Source: Parvibaculum sp. (GTDB lineage: Bacteria; Pseudomonadota; Alphaproteobacteria; Parvibaculales; Parvibaculaceae). Taken from it: a DNA stretch of 53,429 nucleotides. Shown in pieces: positions 40,835-51,849 of this stretch. The stretch lies in NCBI RefSeq assembly GCF_030694575.1, contig NZ_JAUYUS010000071.1, positions 1-53,429 of the forward strand, read 5' to 3'. The translations under genes were made by a program, and so were the position numbers. The notes under the pieces are model-generated. The model did not search any database. It was not told where the DNA came from and saw nothing but the letters and a program-made list of their open reading frames with translations. Every line of letters begins with the position of its first letter. Positions within the stretch are counted from its first letter, which is position 1.

Positions 40835-41839
40835 TTAATCGGCCGGAATGGCCACGAGTTCGGGACCGGAAGAAGCCGCCTCGGGCGCTTCCATGAAATC
40901 GACGACTTCCCAGGCCGAACGGTCGGCCATGAGCGCCCGCAGCACGCGGTTGTTCATGGCGTGCCCGGCGCGCGAGCCTTCGTAGCGGCCGATCAGCGGC
41001 CGGCCGGACAGGGCCAGGTCGCCCACGGCGTCCAGCACCTTGTGGCGCACGAATTCATCCTCGTAGCGCAGGCCCTCCTCGTTGAGGATACGGTCCTGGT
41101 CCACGACCACGGCATTTTCGAGCGAGCCGCCCTTGGCAAGCCCCGCCGCCCACATCGCCTCGATGTCGCGGCGCAGGCAGAAGGTGCGGGCATGCATGAT
41201 GTCTTCGATGAAGAAGTCGTCATGCAGGTCGGCTTCGATCGCCTGGCGGCCGATCAGCGGATTGTCGAAATCGATCTCGAAGGAAACGCGGAAACCGTCG
41301 CCCGGCAGCAGCGCCGCGCGCTTCGCGCCGTCCTCGACGATGATGGGCTTCAGGATGCGGATCGCCTTGCGGGGCGCGTCCAGCTTCTCGATGCCCACGG
41401 CTTCGATCGCGTCGATGAAGACTTCTGAGCTGCCGTCCAGCACCGGCACTTCCGGGCCGTCGATCTCCACCAGCGCATTGTCGATGCCGAGCGCGGAGAA
41501 GGCGGACATGAGGTGTTCGACGGTGCTGACGGTGGTGCCCGCCGCGTTGCCGATGGCGGTGGAGAGCGTGGTGTCGACGACATGGTCGAAACGCGCCGGG
41601 ATGTCGGAAACGTCCCGGCCCTGCGTCACGAGATCGGTGCGCCGGAAGATGATGCCCCGGTCCGCTTCGGCCGGATGCAGAACCATGTGGATCGCCGCGC
41701 CGCTGTGCAGGCCGACACCGTCGATCACGACGGGGCGCACGAGCGTCTTCTGCGGAAAGGCGATCGCGCGGATACGCCGTTCCCGCCGGACATTCTCCAG
41801 CATGATGGTTTCAAATTCTGATTTCTGCACTCTGAACAC
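40835..41839 (-). CDS. lpxC: UDP-3-O-acyl-N-acetylglucosamine deacetylase LpxC
   Basis: The 334-aa protein carries out the committed step of lipid A synthesis, removing the acetyl group from the sugar nucleotide with a zinc ion. Seen: VVIDGVGLHSGA, STVEHLMSAFSALGIDN (zinc His in EHLM), DGSSEVFIDAIE, and late DEFVRHKVLDAVGDLAL with HKVLD (second zinc His and Asp). GTG at 41839 has GGGGG upstream and is used; ATG at 41803 also fits the family. A terminator separates it from ftsZ. Confidence 0.94.
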   Translation of the reverse strand: MFRVQKSEFETIMLENVRRERRIRAIAFPQKTLVRPVVIDGVGLHSGAAIHMVLHPAEADRGIIFRRTDLVTQGRDVSDIPARFDHVVDTTLSTAIGNAAGTTVSTVEHLMSAFSALGIDNALVEIDGPEVPVLDGSSEVFIDAIEAVGIEKLDAPRKAIRILKPIIVEDGAKRAALLPGDGFRVSFEIDFDNPLIGRQAIEADLHDDFFIEDIMHARTFCLRRDIEAMWAAGLAKGGSLENAVVVDQDRILNEEGLRYEDEFVRHKVLDAVGDLALSGRPLIGRYEGSRAGHAMNNRVLRALMADRSAWEVVDFMEAPEAASSGPELVAIPAD

Positions 41840-41974
41840 CCACGTACCCCCGAAACGAGACCGCCCCCTCTGGTCCGCCTCTTATGTAGCAGTGCCGTGA
41901 ATCGGTCACAAATAACAGATTTTTACTGAATGTTACCGTTGGAAACAAATCGCAAGCTATTGATTTAAAAGAGA

Positions 41975-42014
41975 AACCCGCCCTTTCCGGATTGCTGTCC
42001 GGCAAGGGCGGGTT
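41975..42014 (-). terminator. Intrinsic terminator after ftsZ
   Basis: AACCCGCCCTT and its complement AAGGGCGGGTT (41975-41985 and 42004-42014) form an 11-bp stem with an inner CCGG pair; on the minus strand TCTCTTTTAAA follows. It lies about 30 bp after the ftsZ stop. Confidence 0.85.
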
Positions 42015-42043
42015 AATCGTGTTTTCAGGCCCCGGAAGGGGTC

Positions 42044-43714
42044 TCAGTTGGCCTGGCGGCGCAGGAAAGTCGGAATCTCGAGCTGCTCTTCCTCATAGGA
42101 GGGCTGCACGAGGCGGCTCTCGGTCGAGGAGGACAGGCTTTCCGGCGTCCGGGCCTCGGACTGGATCCGCGGCTCCGGCTTCGCGACACGCGTGGCGACC
42201 GTCGGTTCGCGGCGCTGCGGCTGCGGCGCGGGCGCCGGCTCCTCGTTCTCCTTGCGGCGGTTGCCGGTCAGGCGTTCGAAGAAGGTCGGACCCTTTTTCG
42301 GTGCGCGGGACTGCTGGACCGTCGCGGCCTTCTGACCGAGAAAGCCGGGGATGTCGGCCTTCTGCACCCGGTCGAGATCGCCCGGAATGCGCGGTGCCCT
42401 CGGCTCGGCGCGAACCGCATCGGCCCGCACCACCGGCGCTTCCACTTCCGCCCGCGCTGGCTGACGCCGGGGCTCGGGCTTGTGGATGATGACTTCAGCC
42501 TCATAGTCGTTCGGGTCGAACTGGCCGTTCGAGCGGGCCGCCGGAGCGGCCTCTGCCGTCTCGATGCCGAGTTCTGCCTGCTCCGTCGCCGGGGCAAGGC
42601 GTTCCTCGATCCGTTCCACCTGCGCCTGCACCGGATTGAGGGTGCGAACCGCCGGGAAGGTTGCCGCCGCGCTGCGGGCGGCGGGCGCACGGTCCTGCAC
42701 CGCCCGTACCTGGGCGGGCTGGGTTTCGGGCCGCTGCATCTGGCCGGCTTCCGCTTCGATACCCGTCGCCACGACCGAGACGCGCATGCGGCCGTCGAGC
42801 GAGTTGTCGAAGGTGGAACCGACGATGATGTTGGCGTCCGGATCGACTTCGGAGCGGATACGGTTCGCCGCCTCGTCCACCTCATAAAGAGTGAGGTCCA
42901 TGCCGCCCGTGATGTTGATGAGTACGCCCTTGGCGCCCTTCATCGACACTTCGTCGAGCAGCGGGTTGGAGATCGCGGCCTCGGCGGCCTCGATGGCGCG
43001 GTTTTCGCCGCTCGCCTCGCCCGTGCCCATCATGGCCTTGCCCATCTCGTTCATCACGGTACGAACGTCCGCGAAGTCGAGATTGATGAGGCCGGGCTTC
43101 ATCATGAGGTCGGTGATGCCCGCCACGCCCGAATGCAGCACCTGATCGGCCATACCGAAAGCATCGGCGAAGGTCGTGTTCTCGTTCGCGACCCGGAACA
43201 GGTTTTGATTCGGGATGATGATGAGCGTGTCGACATATTGCTGCAGGTCGCGGATGCCCTCTTCCGCCAGCCGCATCCGGCGCGAGCCTTCGAACTGGAA
43301 CGGCTTCGTCACCACGCCGACGGTGAGGATGCCGTTTTCGCGGGCCGCGCGGGCGATGACGGGCGCAGCGCCCGTGCCCGTGCCGCCGCCCATGCCGGCG
43401 GTGATGAAGACCATGTGAGCGCCCTGCAGGTGCTCCGCGATCTCATGCAGCGCCTCTTCGGCCGCCGCGCAACCGACTTCGGGGCGCGAACCGGCGCCGA
43501 GCCCCTCGGTGATCGACGCGCCGAGCTGGATGCGCCGGTCGGCGGAGGAAAGCGCGAGCGCCTGCGCGTCGGTATTCGCCACCACGAACTCGACGCCTTC
43601 GAGGCCCGCTTCGATCATGTTGTTGACCGCATTGCCGCCGGCGCCGCCAACGCCGAACACCGTGATGCGGGGCTTGAGTTCCTGTGCCTGCGGAACCGAA
43701 AGTTTGATGCTCAT
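42044..43714 (-). CDS. ftsZ: Cell division protein FtsZ
   Basis: The 556-aa tubulin homologue polymerises into the Z ring at mid-cell. Seen: [31 protein letters not shown] (GTP loop, 108-115), NQNLFR and NLDFADV. A long Pro/Ala/Gln/Arg-rich linker (about residues 325-540) and the conserved C-terminal peptide [10 protein letters not shown] follow; such long linkers are usual in alphaproteobacteria. AGGAGG 7 nt before the ATG at 43714 fixes the start. The 170-bp gap after ftsA suggests its own promoter. Confidence 0.96.
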   Translation of the reverse strand: MSIKLSVPQAQELKPRITVFGVGGAGGNAVNNMIEAGLEGVEFVVANTDAQALALSSADRRIQLGASITEGLGAGSRPEVGCAAAEEALHEIAEHLQGAHMVFITAGMGGGTGTGAAPVIARAARENGILTVGVVTKPFQFEGSRRMRLAEEGIRDLQQYVDTLIIIPNQNLFRVANENTTFADAFGMADQVLHSGVAGITDLMMKPGLINLDFADVRTVMNEMGKAMMGTGEASGENRAIEAAEAAISNPLLDEVSMKGAKGVLINITGGMDLTLYEVDEAANRIRSEVDPDANIIVGSTFDNSLDGRMRVSVVATGIEAEAGQMQRPETQPAQVRAVQDRAPAARSAAATFPAVRTLNPVQAQVERIEERLAPATEQAELGIETAEAAPAARSNGQFDPNDYEAEVIIHKPEPRRQPARAEVEAPVVRADAVRAEPRAPRIPGDLDRVQKADIPGFLGQKAATVQQSRAPKKGPTFFERLTGNRRKENEEPAPAPQPQRREPTVATRVAKPEPRIQSEARTPESLSSSTESRLVQPSYEEEQLEIPTFLRRQAN

Positions 43715-43884
43715 GTCTGCCTCCTGGGAGCGAATTGGAATAACGGGGTCGGTGTTGCCGCTTTTCGCGGCGGGGGTTCGGTGCCCCGTCTGCCGGGGGG
43801 GGCCTGCGAGCCGGCCTGATTTCCACCGGCTTCGTGCCCGTTCCGGCTGACCGCCCCTGCGTCTGCCTCGGATTGCGCGTTGCA

Positions 43885-45195
43885 TCAGAAGTTCTCCTTC
43901 AGCCAGCGGCCGAACCGGCGGATCTGTCCGCGCGGCATGGCCGCCTCGTCGCCGTCGTCGCTGCCGGCGGCGTCGAGGGGAGAGATTTGCGAATAGGCGA
44001 GAAGTCCGGCGCAGGTCGAGAAGGCGGGCCCGCCCGTTGCTTCGGCAAGGCCCGTCAGGCGGACCGGCTGGCCCACCCTCACCTGCTTGTCGAGCATGCG
44101 GGCCGCGAGTTCGCGCGCACCGTTGAGCTGCGCCGCGCCGCCCGTCAGCACCACGCGCCGGCCGGCGAGCCGGCCATAGCCGCTCGCCTCCATCCTGTCC
44201 CGCACGAGTTCGAACGTTTCCTCCAGCCGCGGCTGGATGATGCCGGTCAGCATCGACCTCGGAATATGGTTGGCCGAATCGGCATCGCTTTCGCCCACCT
44301 GAGGCACGTCGATCATCTCTCTCTCATCCGAGGGGCTCGCAAGTGCGCTCCCGTATAGCGTCTTCATCCGCTCTGCATGTGAGAGCGGTGTGGAGAGCCC
44401 CCGCGCAATATCATTAGTAATGTGATTCCCGCCAATTGACACGGAATCGCAGTAAACCATCGCCCCTTCGAAGAAGATGGACAGTGAAGTGGTGCCGCCG
44501 CCCATGTCGATCATTGCGACGCCGAGGTCCATCTCGTCCTCGACCAGGCAGGCAAGCCCGCTCGCGTAAGGCGACACGGCGATCCCCGCCACGCTCAGAT
44601 GGCAGCGCTCGATGCAAAGCTCGAGGTTCCGGAGCGGCCCGCGCAGCACGCTCACCATATGCACCTCGACGCCGAGCTTTTCGCCGAACATGCCGCGCGG
44701 ATCGCGCACCCCCCGGCTGCCGTCAACGCTGTAATTCGTGGGGATCGCGTGGAGAACGTCGCGCCCCTCCGGCTGAAAATTCGCCTGCGCATGATGGATG
44801 AGCCGCGACACATCCGCGTCGCCGACCTCGCCGCCCGTGATCGAGGCGCGCACGCCGACCGTCTGGCTCTTCGGCTCGGCGCCGGAAAAGCCGACCACCA
44901 CATCGCGGATCGTGACGCCCGCCATCCGCTCCGCCGCATCGACCGCGACGCGGATCGCTTCTTCCGCCGCATCCATGTCGACCACCGCGCCCGCGCGGAT
45001 ACCGCGCGACACCTGGTGCCCGATGCCGATCACGCGTATCGGCGCATGGCCATTCGCGAGCCGCCCCGGCTCGATCTTCGCGATGAAGCACGAAATCTTG
45101 CTCGACCCCACATCGAGCGCGGCGATCGTGCCGGACCGCCCCGCCGCGACGGGCCTGCCCTGAAAACTTCTCGACCCGAGACTGACCATATTCAT
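43885..45195 (-). CDS. ftsA: Cell division protein FtsA
   Basis: The 436-aa actin-like ATPase tethers FtsZ to the membrane. Seen: [14 protein letters not shown] (phosphate 1), [16 protein letters not shown] (phosphate 2), [12 protein letters not shown] (adenosine), [11 protein letters not shown], and the C-terminal amphipathic membrane helix [11 protein letters not shown]. The start overlaps the ftsQ stop (ATGA), the typical dcw arrangement. Confidence 0.96.
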   Translation of the reverse strand: MNMVSLGSRSFQGRPVAAGRSGTIAALDVGSSKISCFIAKIEPGRLANGHAPIRVIGIGHQVSRGIRAGAVVDMDAAEEAIRVAVDAAERMAGVTIRDVVVGFSGAEPKSQTVGVRASITGGEVGDADVSRLIHHAQANFQPEGRDVLHAIPTNYSVDGSRGVRDPRGMFGEKLGVEVHMVSVLRGPLRNLELCIERCHLSVAGIAVSPYASGLACLVEDEMDLGVAMIDMGGGTTSLSIFFEGAMVYCDSVSIGGNHITNDIARGLSTPLSHAERMKTLYGSALASPSDEREMIDVPQVGESDADSANHIPRSMLTGIIQPRLEETFELVRDRMEASGYGRLAGRRVVLTGGAAQLNGARELAARMLDKQVRVGQPVRLTGLAEATGGPAFSTCAGLLAYSQISPLDAAGSDDGDEAAMPRGQIRRFGRWLKENF

Positions 45196-46196
45196 GTATT
45201 GCCTCCACGACCGGCCTGCCCCGGCCGGACCCCGTTCTTCTTCAATGTTGCGTCGGTCGCGATACCCGTGCCGTTCGCCGCGTTCTCGGTCAGCTCCACC
45301 GAAACACGGTCGGGAAGCCGGAGATCGACGGCGACGATGTCGCGCGACAGAACCCTGTATTTCGTGTCGTAAGCCGCAAGATCGGCGAGCGCCTTCGCAA
45401 CACCCGTTTCCGGCAGCTTCACGTCGACGCCGTTCTCAAGCCGCAAGTTCCAGCGCCTGTCGCTCACCCGCACGAAGGCGCGCACGCGCTGCAGCAGTTC
45501 GGGCCGCTCCTTCTGCATCAGCGTCAGCAGTTCCGGCGCCGCGCGCGGCGCGCCGAAGCCGACGATGAAAGGCAGATGCGCGAAGTCCTGAACGCCTTCA
45601 TCCGTGATCGGACGCCCTTCCGCATCGACGATGGAAAGCTCGCCGCCGCGTTGCCACAGCGCGAAAGGCTGGCGTTCGCTCACCTCGATGCGGATCGTGT
45701 CCGGCAGAAGCCGCGTCACCGTCGCCGAGCGCACCCAGTCGAGCCGCTCGATCCGCTGCCGCGCCGCTTCCGTGTCGAAGCCGAAAATCGGATCGCCGCG
45801 CTTCGTGCCGACGGCGGCAAGGAGATCGTCTTTCCGCGTCTGCGCGCGGCCCGTCACCGTCACGTCCTGAATGCTGAAGCCGGAAAGCGCGAGCAGCCGG
45901 TTCGCCTGATGCGTAACGGCATTGACGCCGTTCTCCGCATGGCCGCCGATCACCACGCCATAGACGGCGACGCAGGCGATCAGCACCAGCGCGCCATAAG
46001 CGAAAGGCTGCATCCCGAAATTGCCCTCGCGCATCCGCTCGATCCACGCACCGATGGGCCCGGCGGGCCGCTCCGTGCGGCGGCCGAACGTCCGGTTCGC
46101 TGCGCCGTTGCGGCGCTTGCCCGGCGCGATCTTGGAGCCCTTCTTGCGCGGCGCCGCGCGGACGCCCGTGCGCGAAACTTTCTTCACCTGTCGCAT
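45192..46196 (-). CDS. ftsQ: Cell division protein FtsQ
   Basis: The 334-aa protein has a basic cytoplasmic N-terminus, one membrane helix ([19 protein letters not shown], near residues 63-81), a POTRA domain ([19 protein letters not shown], then [20 protein letters not shown]) and a beta domain ([20 protein letters not shown]). It links early and late division proteins in the periplasm. Its start overlaps the ddl stop by 13 bp. Confidence 0.94.
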   Translation of the reverse strand: MRQVKKVSRTGVRAAPRKKGSKIAPGKRRNGAANRTFGRRTERPAGPIGAWIERMREGNFGMQPFAYGALVLIACVAVYGVVIGGHAENGVNAVTHQANRLLALSGFSIQDVTVTGRAQTRKDDLLAAVGTKRGDPIFGFDTEAARQRIERLDWVRSATVTRLLPDTIRIEVSERQPFALWQRGGELSIVDAEGRPITDEGVQDFAHLPFIVGFGAPRAAPELLTLMQKERPELLQRVRAFVRVSDRRWNLRLENGVDVKLPETGVAKALADLAAYDTKYRVLSRDIVAVDLRLPDRVSVELTENAANGTGIATDATLKKNGVRPGQAGRGGNT

Positions 46197-47110
46197 GACG
46201 CCTCCTCCACCATCCAGCTCACCAGCTCGCCGTAGGAATAGCCGGCGAGATTGGCAAGTTCGGGCACCAGCGACGTCGGCGTCATGCCGGGCTGCGTGTT
46301 CACTTCGAGAAGAATGAGTTCGGGCTTGCCCGGCCGCGTGTCGTCGAAACGGAAATCGGCGCGGCTCACACCCCGGCAGCCGAGCGCCTTGTGCGCGGCC
46401 AGCGTCACACGCTGCACCTCGGCATAGACATCGGCATCGACCGGCGCGGGAATGATGTGCCGCGACCCGCCCGTCTGATATTTCGCCTCATAGTCGTAGA
46501 AGGTCGTGTTGGCGATGATCTCGGTCACGCCCAGCACTTCCGTGCCCATCACGGCGCAGGTGAGTTCGCGGCCCGCGATGTAGCGTTCCGCCATCACCTC
46601 GTCGCCGAGGTTCCATTCCGCCGAGGTGAGTTCGGCCGGCGGCCGGTTGTCGCCCGCGCGCACGATGAAGACGCCGACGGACGAGCCCTCGCTCACCGGC
46701 TTGATGACGTAGGGCGGCTCCATCACATGGCCATGCGCCGCCTGCTCGCGCGGCACGACGACGCTCTCGGCGACCGGAAGCCCCGCCGCGCGGAAAATGA
46801 ACTTCGCCCGCTCCTTGTGCATAGCAAGCGCGGAGGCCAGCACGCCCGAATGCGTGTAGGGCACGCGGAGAATTTCGAGCAGCCCCTGCACGCAGCCATC
46901 CTCGCCCCAGCGGCCATGCAGCGCGTTGAAGGCGACGTCCGGCTTCACTTTCAGAATCTGGTCGGCAAGATCGCGCCCCGCGTCGATCTCGGTCACGCGG
47001 TAGCCATGCTTGCGCAGCGCCTCGGCGCAGCCCTTGCCGGAGACGAGGCTCACCTCGCGCTCGGCGCTCCATCCGCCCTTCAGCACGGCGACATGCTTTG
47101 CTTCGCTCAT
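46184..47110 (-). CDS. ddl: D-alanine--D-alanine ligase
   Basis: A 308-aa ATP-grasp enzyme that forms the D-Ala-D-Ala dipeptide for peptidoglycan. Seen: [14 protein letters not shown] at the start, [33 protein letters not shown], and the metal-binding [17 protein letters not shown] end. The start overlaps the murB stop (ATGA). Length and position match the DdlB of dcw clusters. Confidence 0.95.
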   Translation of the reverse strand: MSEAKHVAVLKGGWSAEREVSLVSGKGCAEALRKHGYRVTEIDAGRDLADQILKVKPDVAFNALHGRWGEDGCVQGLLEILRVPYTHSGVLASALAMHKERAKFIFRAAGLPVAESVVVPREQAAHGHVMEPPYVIKPVSEGSSVGVFIVRAGDNRPPAELTSAEWNLGDEVMAERYIAGRELTCAVMGTEVLGVTEIIANTTFYDYEAKYQTGGSRHIIPAPVDADVYAEVQRVTLAAHKALGCRGVSRADFRFDDTRPGKPELILLEVNTQPGMTPTSLVPELANLAGYSYGELVSWMVEEASCDR

Positions 47111-48039
47111 GCGCCGCTCCTCTTTTCACGAACGCCGATGCGGCGGATTTCCCATTCCAGCGTCACGCCGCTCGTCGCCTTCACGCGCGCGCGCACTTCC
47201 TCGCCGAGGTCTTCGATGTCGCTGGCGCTTGCATCGCCCGTATTGATGAGGAAGTTGCAATGCAGTTCCGACACCTGCGCCCCGCCCTTGCGAAGCCCGC
47301 GGCAGCCCGCCGCGTCGATCAACTGCCAGGACTTGTGGCCTTCGGGGTTCTTGAAGGTCGAGCCGCCCGTGCGCGTGCGGATCGGCTGCGTCGCCTCGCG
47401 CGAGGACGTGATTTCGTTCATGCGCCGCAGGATTTCCTCGGCATTGCCCGGCGTGCCCTGGAACAGCGCCTCGACGAAAATGAGATCGTCCGGCGCGCCG
47501 CAATGGCGATAGGTGTAGTGCATGTCGGCATTGGAAAGCACATGCCGCTTGCCCACCCGGTCGATGGCGACGGCTTCCACCAGCACATCCTTCGTCTCGC
47601 GGCCATAGGCGCCGCCATTCATGCGCAGCGCGCCGCCGATGGAGCCCGGAATGCCGCGATAGAATTCGAGGCCGGCGAGCCCTGCTTCCTGCGCCGCGCG
47701 GGAAACCGCAACGTCGAGCGCCGCGGTTCCCGCGCGAACACAGGTCCCCTCGATCTCGATATTCATGAACCCCCGCCCGAGCCGGATGACGATGCCCGGT
47801 ACGCCGCCCTCGCGCACCAGCAGGTTGGAGCCGACGCCGATCACCGTGACGGGTACGTCGGCGGGCACGCCCGCGAGGAAATTGCCAAGATCTTCCGCAT
47901 CCGCCGGGCGGAACAGGACTTCCGCATTGCCGCCCGCGCGGAACCAGGTGAGCGGCGCGAGGGGTGCGTCGGCCACGATTTCACCGCGAACCTTCGGCAG
48001 CCGGTCGATGAGAGCGGCGGTGGCTTCTGCAGCCATCAT
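47107..48039 (-). CDS. murB: UDP-N-acetylenolpyruvoylglucosamine reductase MurB
   Basis: The 310-aa flavoenzyme reduces enolpyruvyl-UDP-GlcNAc to UDP-MurNAc. FAD-binding elements: [52 protein letters not shown]; active-site features include the GSTFKNPEG loop (Ser) and the late [14 protein letters not shown]. This is the type I form. ATG at 48039 overlaps the murC stop (ATGA) and follows GGGAGGGGGAG, so the longer frame reaching into murC is rejected. Confidence 0.95.
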   Translation of the reverse strand: MMAAEATAALIDRLPKVRGEIVADAPLAPLTWFRAGGNAEVLFRPADAEDLGNFLAGVPADVPVTVIGVGSNLLVREGGVPGIVIRLGRGFMNIEIEGTCVRAGTAALDVAVSRAAQEAGLAGLEFYRGIPGSIGGALRMNGGAYGRETKDVLVEAVAIDRVGKRHVLSNADMHYTYRHCGAPDDLIFVEALFQGTPGNAEEILRRMNEITSSREATQPIRTRTGGSTFKNPEGHKSWQLIDAAGCRGLRKGGAQVSELHCNFLINTGDASASDIEDLGEEVRARVKATSGVTLEWEIRRIGVREKRSGA

Positions 48040-49514
48040 CTCCCCCTCCCCTTTTTCGGCTTCGCCTTTGCCTTCGGTGCGGCTTTCGGCGCAGGCTTCT
48101 TCTTCCCGCCGAGCTTCGCCAGATCGTCCGGCAGCGCATTCGCCCAATAAGTGATGCTGCCCGCGCCGAGACAGACGACGAGATCACCCGGCTGCGCCAC
48201 TTGCGCGATCAGGCCCGGCAGCGCTTCCGGCCCCGGCAGCGGCATCACGTTGCGGTGGCCGCGCGCGCGCAGGCCTTCCACAAGTGCGTCGCGGTTCGCG
48301 CCCTCGATGGGCTTCTCGCCCGCCTCGTAGACATCGGCCACGATCACCGTGTCGGCGTCGTTGAAGCAGGAACAGAATTCGTCGAAGAGATTGTGGAGAC
48401 GCGTATAGCGGTGCGGCTGCACCACGGCGATGGTGCGCCCCTGCGTCGCCGAGCGCGCTGCCTGCAGCACCGCCGCGATCTCGACCGGATGATGGCCGTA
48501 ATCGTCGTAGATGTTGACGCCGTTCCAGTTTCCCACAAACGTGAAGCGCCGCTTCACGCCGCCGAAGCCTTCCAGTGCCGCACGGATCTTGTCGTCGGCG
48601 ATGCCCATCTGCGTCGCGACGCCGATGGCGGCGAGGCTGTTCAGCATGTTGTGCGTGCCGTGCATGGCGAGCCGCACGTCCTTCAGCTCGCGCGTGGCAC
48701 CCGTCTTGCGGTCGGTGATGGCGACGTCGAACACGTTGAAGCCGCCTTCGACGCGCGCATTCGTCGCGCGGATATCGGCCTGCGGATTGGTGCCGTAGGT
48801 GACGATGCGCCGGTCGCGCACGCGGCCGATCAGCGCCTGCACTTCCGGATGGTCGATGCACATCACGGCGGCGCCGTAGAACGGTACGTTTTCCACGAAG
48901 GCGAGGAAGGCGTCCTTCGCGGCTTCGAAACTGCCGTAATAGTCGAGATGCTCGGGGTCGATATTGGTGACGATGGCGATGGTCGCCGGCAGCTTCACGA
49001 AAGTGCCGTCGGATTCATCCGCCTCCACCACCATCCATTCGCCGCCGCCGAGCCGCGCATTGGTGCCATAGGCATTGATGATGCCGCCATTGATGACGGT
49101 CGGATCGATGCCCGCCTTGTCCAGAATGGCCGCGACGAGCGAGGTTGTCGTCGTCTTGCCATGTGTGCCGCCAATGGCGACGCAGCTCTTGAGGCGCATC
49201 AGCTCGGCCAGCATTTCCGCGCGGCGCACCACCGGCAGGAAGCGCGTCCGGGCTTCCATGAGTTCGGGATTGTCCGCCTTGATTGCCGACGAAACCACGA
49301 TCACCTGCGCGTCAGCGACGTTCTCCGCCTTCTGGCCGATGAACACCTTGATGCCGAGGCCCTTGAGCCGCTTCACATTGGCGCTGTCGGCAAGATCGCT
49401 GCCCTGCACCGTGTAGCCGAGATTGTGCATGACTTCGGCAATGCCGCTCATGCCGATGCCGCCGATGCCGACGAAATGGATGTTGCCGATGTCGAGAGGT
49501 GCCGGGCGCATCAT
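48036..49514 (-). CDS. murC: UDP-N-acetylmuramate--L-alanine ligase MurC
   Basis: The 492-aa Mur ligase adds L-Ala to UDP-MurNAc. Seen: [20 protein letters not shown] (N-terminal Rossmann), [10 protein letters not shown] (ATP site, 115-124), [21 protein letters not shown] and the C-terminal [11 protein letters not shown] with QPHRYTR. The last 25 residues form an unusual Lys/Ala/Pro-rich tail ([18 protein letters not shown]). Start ATG 49514 overlaps the murG stop (ATGA). Confidence 0.95.
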   Translation of the reverse strand: MMRPAPLDIGNIHFVGIGGIGMSGIAEVMHNLGYTVQGSDLADSANVKRLKGLGIKVFIGQKAENVADAQVIVVSSAIKADNPELMEARTRFLPVVRRAEMLAELMRLKSCVAIGGTHGKTTTTSLVAAILDKAGIDPTVINGGIINAYGTNARLGGGEWMVVEADESDGTFVKLPATIAIVTNIDPEHLDYYGSFEAAKDAFLAFVENVPFYGAAVMCIDHPEVQALIGRVRDRRIVTYGTNPQADIRATNARVEGGFNVFDVAITDRKTGATRELKDVRLAMHGTHNMLNSLAAIGVATQMGIADDKIRAALEGFGGVKRRFTFVGNWNGVNIYDDYGHHPVEIAAVLQAARSATQGRTIAVVQPHRYTRLHNLFDEFCSCFNDADTVIVADVYEAGEKPIEGANRDALVEGLRARGHRNVMPLPGPEALPGLIAQVAQPGDLVVCLGAGSITYWANALPDDLAKLGGKKKPAPKAAPKAKAKPKKGRGR

Positions 49515-50704
49515 GCACCTCCAGTCGCGAATTTGAGGAGCTTGTCGTCGCCGCCATTGCCGTTGCCGCCGTTGCGGCGGCTGCGCAGCGCGCGGTATTC
49601 GCCGCGCCCCAGCGCCTCCACCAGGTCGGCGAGGTCGCGCACGGCGTTCGGCTGGCCCTGACGGCGGGCAGCAGCGGCGGCGGCTTCGAGGTCGGAAGGA
49701 TTGCCGAACAATTGTTCGAGCTGACGGCGGAGCGCGTCGGCGGTGAAATATTTCTGTTCGATCATCCAGGCCGCACCCGCCTGCGCGAGCTTCTCGGCAT
49801 TCGCCTTCTGGTCGTTGTCGAGCGAATGCGGCAGCGGCACCAGGATCGAGGGCCGGCCGATGACGGCCAGTTCGCTCACCGTCGAGGCGCCGGAGCGGCC
49901 GATCACGAGATGGCACGCCGCGATGCGCTCCGGCATGTCGTCGAAGAAGTCGCTGAGTTCGGCGTCGATCCCCGCCTCTTTGTATATGTCGCCGACGCGC
50001 TCGATGTCTTCCGCGCGGCACTGCTGCACCACGGCGAGACGCCGGCGCAGATGTTCCGGCAGTTGCGCCAGCGCCACCGGCACGATGTCGCTCATCACGC
50101 GCGCGCCCTGGCTGCCGCCGAATACGAGGAGCTTTATCCGGTCTTCTCCCCGCGGCGTTTCGTATGGCGCGCCCGCCTGCGCGATCACGGCGTCGCGCAC
50201 GGGATTACCGGTCAGGACGAGCTTGCCCGCATCGCGCGCCTTCAGGAATTTCGGTGCGTCGAAGGTGGAGGCAATCGCCTCGACATGCGGCCCGACCAGC
50301 CGGTTCACGCGGCCGAGCACCGCGTTCTGCTCATGCACGCAGGCCGGCACGCCGCGCAGGATCGCGGCAAGGACGGGCGGCAGCGTCGGGTAGCCGCCGA
50401 AGCCGATCAGCGCGGCGGGCTTCACCCGCTGCAGGATCGAGAAGGAACGCGCGACACCCGCGAGTATGGCGGGCGCCGCGCGCAGCAGGCCGACGATGCC
50501 TTTGCCTGAAGGAGTCGCCGACGGAACGGCATAGATATCCGCATCCGGGAAAAGCTTGTCGAAGCGCTGCACGCGCTCGTCCGTCATCAGCACGATGCGG
50601 CGGCCGCGGCGGCGCAGCTCCTGCGCCAGCGCCTGGCCGGGGAAGAGATGCCCGCCCGTGCCGCCTGCGGCGATGACGATGGGACCGTTCGGATAATGAG
50701 TCAT
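49511..50704 (-). CDS. murG: UDP-GlcNAc: lipid I transferase MurG
   Basis: The 397-aa GT28 glycosyltransferase converts lipid I to lipid II at the inner membrane. Seen: [44 protein letters not shown], and the donor-site [29 protein letters not shown] and [16 protein letters not shown] Gly/Asn-rich insert ([12 protein letters not shown]) near the end is non-conserved. Start overlaps the ftsW stop (ATGA). Confidence 0.95.
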   Translation of the reverse strand: MTHYPNGPIVIAAGGTGGHLFPGQALAQELRRRGRRIVLMTDERVQRFDKLFPDADIYAVPSATPSGKGIVGLLRAAPAILAGVARSFSILQRVKPAALIGFGGYPTLPPVLAAILRGVPACVHEQNAVLGRVNRLVGPHVEAIASTFDAPKFLKARDAGKLVLTGNPVRDAVIAQAGAPYETPRGEDRIKLLVFGGSQGARVMSDIVPVALAQLPEHLRRRLAVVQQCRAEDIERVGDIYKEAGIDAELSDFFDDMPERIAACHLVIGRSGASTVSELAVIGRPSILVPLPHSLDNDQKANAEKLAQAGAAWMIEQKYFTADALRRQLEQLFGNPSDLEAAAAAARRQGQPNAVRDLADLVEALGRGEYRALRSRRNGGNGNGGDDKLLKFATGGA

Positions 50705-51849
50705 GCGTTCGCCCTCCGTCCGCTCGGAGGCGCGACATGGCTGCCGGCGCGGCGGCGCGTCAGCGCGAGCAGCATGCCCATCGCAAAGGCAAGCGCCAGC
50801 AGCGAGGAGCCGCCATAGGAAATGAACGGCAGCGTCATGCCCTTGGCCGGCATCAGGTTCACGTTCACCGCCATGTTGATGAGCGCCTGCAATCCGAACA
50901 GCGCCACCAGGCCGCAGGTCGCGAATTGCAGGAAGAGGTCCTGTTCCTCCATCGCATGGCGAAGCGCCCGCACCACGATGAAGGCAAAGAGACCTATGAT
51001 GATGAGCCCGGCAAGCACGCCATATTCCTCCGCCGCGACGGCGAAGATGAAATCCGTATGCGCATCGGGAAGGATGCGCTTCACTTCGCCCTCGCCCGGC
51101 CCGCGCCCGAAAAATCCGCCGGTTTGGAAGGCGTCGAGCGCGCGGTCGATCTGGTAGGTATCGCCCGATTCCGGATCGAGGAAGCGGTTCACGCGGCTCG
51201 CCACATGCGGCATCAGCGTATAGGCCGTGATCGCGCCGGAAGCGGCGAGCGCGCCGAGCGATCCGATCCAGCCCCAGGACAGCCCGGCCATGAAGAACAT
51301 CGCGCCGAAGACGGCCGTGACCAGCATGAGCTGGCCGAAATCCGGCTGCAGCGCCAGCACCGAAACCACCATCGCATAAAGCCCGAGGCCGAGCGTCGTG
51401 CCCGGAATGCCCGGCGTCCGCTGCGCCTCCGCGAAGAGCCAGGCGACCAGCACGATGAAGGCGGGCTTCACGAATTCGGACGGCTGGATGGCGAGCGGCC
51501 CGATCTGCAGCCAGCGATGCGCGCCCTTCACTTCCGGCCCGATGACGAGCGTCAGCGCCATCAGCACGAAGCCGACGGCGAACACGATCGCCGCGAGGCG
51601 GCGCACCTGCCGCACATTGAGCAGCGACACGCCGATCATCACGCCGATGGCGGGCAGGAAGAAGATCATCTGGCGGTAGACGAAATGGAATGGCGGCAGG
51701 TGAATGCGCATGGCGACCGCCGGGCTCGCCGCGAGCGCCAGCACGCCGCCGAGCAGCATCAGGCAAAGGAGCCCGAGCAGCGTCCACTTGTCGACGGTCC
51801 ACCACCATTCGGCGATCACGCTGCGGTTTGTGCGGGCGAGACGGATCAT
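50701..51849 (-). CDS. ftsW: Septal peptidoglycan polymerase FtsW (SEDS)
   Basis: The 382-aa SEDS protein has about ten membrane helices and polymerises lipid II at the septum with FtsI. Seen: WLQIGPLAIQPSEFVKPAFI, LALQPDFGQLMLV, GRGPGEGEVKRILPDAHTDF, AEEYGV and the late GMTLPFISYGGSS. ATG at 51849 overlaps the murD stop (ATGA); a longer in-frame reading lies inside murD. Confidence 0.95.
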   Translation of the reverse strand: MIRLARTNRSVIAEWWWTVDKWTLLGLLCLMLLGGVLALAASPAVAMRIHLPPFHFVYRQMIFFLPAIGVMIGVSLLNVRQVRRLAAIVFAVGFVLMALTLVIGPEVKGAHRWLQIGPLAIQPSEFVKPAFIVLVAWLFAEAQRTPGIPGTTLGLGLYAMVVSVLALQPDFGQLMLVTAVFGAMFFMAGLSWGWIGSLGALAASGAITAYTLMPHVASRVNRFLDPESGDTYQIDRALDAFQTGGFFGRGPGEGEVKRILPDAHTDFIFAVAAEEYGVLAGLIIIGLFAFIVVRALRHAMEEQDLFLQFATCGLVALFGLQALINMAVNVNLMPAKGMTLPFISYGGSSLLALAFAMGMLLALTRRRAGSHVAPPSGRRANA

